From contig PKWO01000139.1 in NCBI GenBank assembly GCA_003132085.1, positions 1-9,850 of the forward strand: a stretch of 9,850 bases of DNA, in the 5' to 3' direction. The position numbers and the translations under genes were made by a program. Below, piece after piece: positions 6,421 through 9,850 of the stretch. Position 1 is the stretch's first letter. Every line of letters begins with the position of its first letter. The notes under the pieces were generated by a model. The model made no database searches and had not been told where the DNA came from. It was given only the letters and a program-made list of their open reading frames with translations. The stretch is from Oxalobacteraceae bacterium. GTDB lineage: Bacteria > Pseudomonadota > Gammaproteobacteria > Burkholderiales > Burkholderiaceae_D.

Positions 6421-6438
6421 GAAAGGTAAAACAAGCTC

Positions 6439-6760
6439 ATGCCGAATTATCGTCGCGCATCGGCCTGCTGGCGGCACTTATTTTTTCACTGCAAATCTGT
6501 TGCAGCGAAATGAAAGCGATTTGTTGATACGCCATATCGATTTGCGGCGAGAAGCGGTCGGGTCGATGTGCCCGCGCACATCCATTTGTAATTCACGGAT
6601 CGGTTGTATGGATTATGTTCATATCAACCCGGTCAAGCATGGCTTGGTTGGGTGCGTATCCGATTGGCCTTATTCCACTTTTCATCGTCTTGTCGAACAT
6701 GCTGTTTATCCGTATGATTGGGCCGGTGACGGACCGCAGGCATCGGGTTATGCGGACTGA
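6439..6760 (+). pseudogene. REP-associated tyrosine transposase (RAYT, TnpA-REP family), disrupted
   Basis: RAYTs are HUH-fold single-strand nucleases related to IS200 transposases. The N-terminus MPNYRRA is read from the ATG at 6439. After a frameshift near 6460 the family sequence continues as AGGTYFFTANLLQRNESDLLIRHIDLRREAV (6467-6565). A second shift brings ARAHPFVIHGSVVW (around 6569-6613). From 6608 the frame gives MDYVHINPVKHGLV and DWPYSTFHRLVEHAVYPYDWAGD to the stop at 6758-6760. The section between VVLPDHMH and the conserved RHxDY(I/V)H block is missing. That loss removes the HUH histidine pair and probably the neighbouring catalytic region. At least two frameshifts plus an internal deletion of roughly half the protein make it non-functional. 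Intact family members are usually around 150-200 residues. Confidence 0.88.
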
Positions 6761-6761
6761 A

Positions 6762-6798
6762 CATGCGGCGCAATACGCTTCGCTATTGACGCCCTACC
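6762..6798 (-). repeat. REP hairpin, right copy
   Basis: Exact reverse complement of 6384-6420, with GTAG on the minus strand at 6797-6794. It begins directly after the stop codon of the RAYT remnant and can fold into the same bulged hairpin. Confidence 0.85.
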
Positions 6799-6870
6799 GG
6801 GTACGGCTTATGGCGGTCAGTCGGCAGGGCGAGCAGAATGACAGCAAAGGGTCGGTCAACCCAACTTCCG

Positions 6871-7065
6871 TCATTCCCGATGGCGTTGCCGGTAACGTTT
6901 CACCAGGTCGAAACCACTTACCACGGTGACTGCGAATCCAACCAAATGAATGGTGTCGCTACCTTCGCATCCAAGCAAAAACAGCCCGACCACGAGTGCG
7001 ATTTCAGAGGTGACGACGTTGAATTTCGACGTGCCGTCAAGCCATCGTTTTAGTTCTGCTTTCAT
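6871..7065 (-). CDS. Small hypothetical protein with two predicted membrane helices
   Basis: A 64-residue frame that I do not recognise. It starts with a charged segment (MKAELKRWLDGTSKF) and has two hydrophobic stretches at about 16-33 (VVTSEIALVVGLFLLGC) and 38-55 (HLVGFAVTVVSGFDLV). It ends with the basic tail KRYRQRHRE. This is the shape of a two-helix hairpin membrane protein with its termini on the same side. Codon third positions favour G or C, as in real genes nearby. Against it, there is no clear Shine-Dalgarno sequence before the ATG at 7065. It follows another small gene on the same strand by 58 bp and could be cotranscribed. Confidence 0.45.
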   Translation of the reverse strand: MKAELKRWLDGTSKFNVVTSEIALVVGLFLLGCEGSDTIHLVGFAVTVVSGFDLVKRYRQRHRE

Positions 7066-7123
7066 GCCGGTTGTCTATCTGTTCGGCTTCCGGCCTGTGC
7101 GGTGCGCATCGCGCAAGTTTTCT

Positions 7124-7354
7124 TCAATTGATCCGTTTGAGCCGTTGGCCATGAATGCCCCACAGGCAATCATTGCCGTCCACCGAACCGCATAGCCCCC
7201 AGCCGTTTCCGATCTTTTTCGCCACCACCTCGCTGCCGATTTCAGCCGCCAAACGTTCGGCCCAATGGGTTGCTGAACCCTGTCCTTTGAAAAGCTCGTT
7301 TCCTTCGACGACGACAGTCGCATCGAAAACCGGAACGGCAAATAGTGTCATCAT
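7124..7354 (-). CDS. Small hypothetical protein
   Basis: A 76-residue frame of unknown function, beginning MMTLFAVPVFDATVVVEG and continuing with WAERLAAEIGSEVVAKKIGNGWGLCGSVDGNDCLWGIHG. No known motif was recognised; it looks like a small soluble domain with two cysteines and several tryptophans. Support for coding: AGGA lies 7 bases before the ATG at 7354 (a second ATG at 7351 follows), and codon third positions are mostly G or C. A 12-bp tandem repeat lies directly upstream of its ribosome site. It is downstream of the peptide transporter gene on the same strand, with a 137-bp gap. Confidence 0.5.
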   Translation of the reverse strand: MMTLFAVPVFDATVVVEGNELFKGQGSATHWAERLAAEIGSEVVAKKIGNGWGLCGSVDGNDCLWGIHGQRLKRIN

Positions 7355-7364
7355 CGAATTTTCC

Positions 7365-7424
7365 TGTGTATCTGTGTATCTATCTGTGTATCTGTCTGTG
7401 TATCTGTCTGTGTATCTATCTGTG
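7365..7424. repeat. Degenerate 12-bp tandem repeat (TGTGTATCTRTC)
   Basis: Four 12-bp units, TGTGTATC followed by TATC or TGTC (7373-7420), are preceded by an 8-bp partial unit (7365-7372) and followed by TGTG. Underneath is a 4-bp rhythm (TGTG/TATC/TGTC). It lies in the presumed 5' leader or promoter of the small gene starting at 7354 and partly overlaps its ribosome-site region. It is too short and spacer-free to be a CRISPR. Confidence 0.85.
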
Positions 7425-7491
7425 CATACCGGTAGGTTTGCGCATCATGCAAGCCGATTCCGGCATCATTATTTATTTCGCGGCGCGCTGC

Positions 7492-8991
7492 CTAGGCCGC
7501 GACAATGCCGGCGGTTTCCTGCGGTTTTTCCGGACCGGCGCCGTCCTTGATCAGTTTGCGCAAGAAAGGGATCAGCAGCACCATCGCAATGCCGACCGCG
7601 ACGCTGCTCCAGCCTAATTCGGAGAAGATGCTCGTATAGGCGGGATTGGTCGAGGCCGCCAGGCCTTCGGTGGGTTCCGGAATGATGCCGGAAAAATAAC
7701 CGGCCAGGATCGACGCCAGTCCAGTCACCAGCATCCAACTGCCCATCATCACGCCTTGATATTGGCGCGGGGCCAAACGCCCGATCATCGCATAGCCCAC
7801 CGGGGAAATCAGCAATTCGCCGATGCTTTGCAACAGATAACTGATGGCGACCCATTTGAATGCCACCAACCCGTTGTGGTCGGCAAATAAGATGCCAAGC
7901 GGCAACGCCAGGAAGCCCAAGCCTATCAGTATCAGCGATGCGGAAAACTGCTTCGGCACGTCGATGGTCCAGCCTCTGCTGCGTAACCTGACAAATAATG
8001 CCGACATCAACGGGCCGCCGAACATGATGACGAAGGTATTGATGTTTTGAATCCATTGCGGGGCGATCTCGAAGCCCCACACATGGCGATCGACATTGTT
8101 GACGGCAAACAGTTGCAAGCCGACCGGCGCCATCTGATACAAGGCCCAGAATACCAGCGAACCGAGCGTGAGGATCAGGTAGGCCCACATGTTGTTTCGT
8201 TCGCGCGCATCGCGATGTTTGACGGTGAGGTAAATCAACGCTGCGGCAACGACGACGCTGATCAGTATGACCAGATTGCCGCTCAACTCTGCATGTTGCA
8301 GCAACAGCCAAACGATGGGCACCAGTCCGACCAGAATTGCCGTGCCCGCGATAAATCTCAATGTAAACTGGCGCGGCGTCGCACTCAATAAAGGTGTGTT
8401 CCGGTCGGACAGCGCTTTCCAATTGAGCCCGGCCAGCACAATGGCCAGGAAATTGCCGACGGTCGCACAAATAAACAGGCTCGGATAATCCCCCTGCAAT
8501 TGAAAGTATCCGGCGACCGAGAAACCGATGAAAAATCCCAGGTTCATTCCCGCATAGTTCCACAGGAACGCGCCTTCGCGGCGATTGTCTTCCGGCTTGA
8601 ATCGTTGCGTCAGCATCATATTGATGCAGGTCACATTGAGACCGCTGCCGGTCAGAAATAGCGCCAGGCCCCAGTAAAGAAGCGCCACCGTGCCGCCGGC
8701 GATACAGGCGCAGCCAAAGACTTGCAGCACCATGCCGCCGACAAACAAGTTGCGGTTGCTCACGAATCGCCCGCCCAAATATCCGCCGAATAAGTGCAAG
8801 CCGTAATTGAATGCGCCGAATACGCCGACGATCGCGGTCGCGTCCTTCACCGAAAAATTCAACTTCTTGGTCGCGTACAACATCAGCGTGAAATACAGCG
8901 CGGCAAAGCCCAACGTGCAAAATATCTGGATAAAAAATAGCGCGCCGACGCCTTCGGGGATCTTTGACAATGTTTGTTTTAGTGACGGCAA
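7492..8991 (-). CDS. POT/PTR-family (proton-dependent) peptide transporter
   Basis: Inner-membrane major-facilitator protein of 499 residues with about 14 hydrophobic segments, the size of bacterial Dtp-type di/tripeptide transporters. Family landmarks: IPEGVGALFF before helix 1, GGYLGGRF after helix 2, RREGAFLWNYAGMNLGFFIG (the PTR signature region), and SIGELLISPVGYAMIGRLAP with Glu392 in helix 10, then GVMMGSWML. The helix 1 motif ExxER, which couples protons in most members, is replaced by Q22-x-x-C25-T26. It starts with TTG at 8991, preceded by GGAG at a 6-base distance, with no nearby ATG. It is transcribed alone, divergent from higB, from a promoter near 9044-9071. Peptide import is the default guess. 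The altered motif makes substrate and energy coupling uncertain. Confidence 0.9.
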   Translation of the reverse strand: MPSLKQTLSKIPEGVGALFFIQIFCTLGFAALYFTLMLYATKKLNFSVKDATAIVGVFGAFNYGLHLFGGYLGGRFVSNRNLFVGGMVLQVFGCACIAGGTVALLYWGLALFLTGSGLNVTCINMMLTQRFKPEDNRREGAFLWNYAGMNLGFFIGFSVAGYFQLQGDYPSLFICATVGNFLAIVLAGLNWKALSDRNTPLLSATPRQFTLRFIAGTAILVGLVPIVWLLLQHAELSGNLVILISVVVAAALIYLTVKHRDARERNNMWAYLILTLGSLVFWALYQMAPVGLQLFAVNNVDRHVWGFEIAPQWIQNINTFVIMFGGPLMSALFVRLRSRGWTIDVPKQFSASLILIGLGFLALPLGILFADHNGLVAFKWVAISYLLQSIGELLISPVGYAMIGRLAPRQYQGVMMGSWMLVTGLASILAGYFSGIIPEPTEGLAASTNPAYTSIFSELGWSSVAVGIAMVLLIPFLRKLIKDGAGPEKPQETAGIVAA

Positions 8992-9043
8992 AGTGAACTC
9001 CGGATAGTTGCAATTAATAGTATGTACCGTTTTGTGTGCACGA

Positions 9044-9071
9044 ATTATAGATCAGGAGTTCAATGCTACAA
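9044..9071 (-). promoter_or_regulatory. Predicted promoter of the POT transporter gene
   Basis: On the minus strand, a perfect TATAAT (9049-9044) is preceded at 16 bases by TTGTAG (9071-9066). Transcription would start near 9037, about 45 bases before the TTG start codon. Confidence 0.55.
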
Positions 9072-9112
9072 GTCAAGGCCGCCAAGGCCACCAGAAGAAA
9101 TGTCGTTCGCGC

Positions 9113-9141
9113 TTGTGATAGTCCCAAAATGGGACTAGAAT
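9113..9141 (+). promoter_or_regulatory. higBA promoter with embedded operator palindrome
   Basis: TTGTGA (9113-9118), 17 bases, TAGAAT (9136-9141). The spacer and the start of the -10 hold the inverted repeat TAGTCCC / GGGACTA (9119-9125 and 9131-9137, loop AAAAT), the usual kind of site for the HigA antitoxin. The predicted transcription start falls at about 9148, next to the toxin ATG at 9149. Confidence 0.75.
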
Positions 9142-9148
9142 GTGACAA

Positions 9149-9451
9149 ATGAGAGTGATCGCAAAAAAGCACTTGACGGCATATTGGGTAAAACACCCCG
9201 ATGCAGAGCAGCCGCTAAAGGCGTGGTACGACGAAGCAACCAAGGCTCAATGGCTGACCCCGCAGGAGATTAAGGCACAGTACGGTAGTGCCAGCTTCGT
9301 CGGTAATAACCGCGTCGTATTCAACATCAAAGGCAACAATCACCGTCTGATTGTTGCAGTGGCATACAGGTTCGGCGCGCTTTACATCAAGTTCGTCGGA
9401 ACGCATAGCGAATACGACAAGGTGAATGCCGCAACCGTGGAAATGGAGTGA
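9149..9451 (+). CDS. higB: HigB toxin, type II toxin-antitoxin system
   Basis: Toxin of 100 residues, RelE-fold mRNA interferase that cleaves translated mRNA at the ribosome. Seen: HPDAEQPLKAWYDEA (16-30), W35, RVVFNIKGNNHRLIVAVAY (55-73) and FVGTHSEYDKV (82-92). These match the HigB family closely, including the conserved terminal histidine block. The length is normal and the frame intact. There is no Shine-Dalgarno sequence before the ATG, and the promoter position suggests a leaderless transcript. It is the first gene of the operon; the antitoxin gene follows after 3 bp. Confidence 0.95.
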   Translation: MRVIAKKHLTAYWVKHPDAEQPLKAWYDEATKAQWLTPQEIKAQYGSASFVGNNRVVFNIKGNNHRLIVAVAYRFGALYIKFVGTHSEYDKVNAATVEME

Positions 9452-9454
9452 TCT

Positions 9455-9838
9455 ATGGAATTGATTCCGACGGAACTGAAACCGATTCGCACTGAAGCCG
9501 AGTATGACGCGGCACTACGCGAAGTCTCAGCCTATTTTGACAACGAACCGGCGCCCGGCACGGAGGAGGGTGATCGCTTTGAAGTTCTTGTCATGCTGAT
9601 TGAGGCGTATGAAGCAAAACACCATGCGATCGCACCGCCCGATCCAGTCGAAGCGATCAAATTTCGAATGGAGCAGGCGGGACTTACGCCTAAAGATTTG
9701 GAGCCGATGATCGGGCGCATGAATCGCGTCTACGAAGTACTGGCGCGGAGGCGGCCCCTCACATTGCCGATGATTCGCCGCCTGCACGCCGGCTTGGGCA
9801 TCCCTGCGGAAAGCCTTATCGGAGAACCGACGCGGTGA
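9455..9838 (+). CDS. higA: HigA antitoxin, XRE-family helix-turn-helix
   Basis: Antitoxin of 127 residues that binds HigB and represses the operon through the upstream palindrome. The N-terminal half (TEAEYDAALREVSAYFDNEPAPGTEEGDRFEVLVMLIEAYE, about 13-53) is the family's toxin-interacting region. A helix-turn-helix follows at about 65-102 (PVEAIKFRMEQAGLTPKDLEPMIG, then RVYEVLARRRPLTLPMIRRL). The LGIPAESLIG ending is typical. The ATG at 9455 has GGAG 7 bases upstream and comes 3 bp after the toxin stop, so translation is probably coupled. The gene is complete. Confidence 0.95.
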   Translation: MELIPTELKPIRTEAEYDAALREVSAYFDNEPAPGTEEGDRFEVLVMLIEAYEAKHHAIAPPDPVEAIKFRMEQAGLTPKDLEPMIGRMNRVYEVLARRRPLTLPMIRRLHAGLGIPAESLIGEPTR

Positions 9839-9850
9839 CAATTCTGCCGG

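Larger units (their letters stand above)
6384..6798 (+). mobile_element. Degenerate REPtron (RAYT remnant flanked by inverted REPs)
   Basis: Two identical 37-bp sequences in inverted orientation (6384-6420 and 6762-6798) bracket a broken REP-associated tyrosine transposase gene. This is the known layout of a REP/RAYT unit, in which the transposase acts on hairpins flanking its own gene. Both repeats remain perfect over 37 bp although the gene has decayed. Beyond them, similarity continues weakly (GTACG on both sides). No target duplication was identified, as expected for this class. The unit is now non-autonomous. Confidence 0.82.

Noticed and set aside
7365..7424. Possible CRISPR array
   Set aside because: Units are 12 bp with no spacers, and no cas genes are in the window.
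7345..7617. Plus-strand frame encoding repeated CIYLCICL residues
   Set aside because: The product is a by-product of the tandem repeat and then runs antisense through the end of the POT gene; no ribosome site or conserved sequence.
7469..9013. Minus-strand 514-codon frame overlapping the POT gene
   Set aside because: Same region in another frame, very rich in R, with no hydrophobic segments. The POT frame has the family motifs and a ribosome site.

Overview
The window reads as a stretch of chromosome from a moderately GC-rich Gram-negative bacterium, most likely a beta- or gammaproteobacterium. The evidence is an outer-membrane TonB-dependent receptor, an exported metallo-hydrolase, a degenerate REP/RAYT element and HigBA-type toxin-antitoxin loci. 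The species cannot be fixed from this sequence alone. Genes are packed on both strands and the two main regulatory regions carry clear palindromes.

Left part (1-3355): a nutrient-uptake locus. A TonB-dependent receptor, cut by the window edge, runs leftwards. A LacI-family repressor gene and a GPH/MelB-like sugar transporter gene run rightwards as an operon. Two copies of one 16-18 bp palindrome (core ATTAGAAC/GTTCTAAT) lie between the divergent units. One copy fills the spacer of the receptor promoter, and the other lies just after a -10 box that points towards the lacI gene. The likely logic is that LacI represses outer-membrane uptake, inner-membrane uptake and itself until a sugar-like ligand appears. 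The transporter gene has no ATG, GTG or TTG ahead of its first membrane helix. A good Shine-Dalgarno sequence precedes ATC codons there instead.

Middle part (3363-6221): a leftward toxin-antitoxin pair (Gp49/RelE-like toxin, then XRE antitoxin, overlapping by 4 bp). Next is a LysR-type regulator with an intrinsic terminator, divergent from a secreted metallo-beta-lactamase-fold hydrolase of the methyl parathion hydrolase/lactonase type. The 130 bp between the last two holds an array of alternating CTTTGCAAT half-sites.

Right-middle (6222-7430): a decayed mobile unit. Two 37-bp REP hairpins in perfect inverted orientation flank a frameshifted, internally deleted RAYT transposase gene. Beyond it are two small leftward hypothetical genes, one of them a probable two-helix membrane protein, and a degenerate 12-bp tandem repeat upstream of the first.

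Right part (7492-9838): a POT/PTR-family peptide transporter that lacks the usual ExxER proton-coupling motif. Divergent from it is a canonical higBA locus whose operator palindrome lies inside the promoter spacer and whose toxin start codon almost coincides with the predicted transcription start. No rRNA, tRNA, CRISPR array, intact transposase or integrase was seen.
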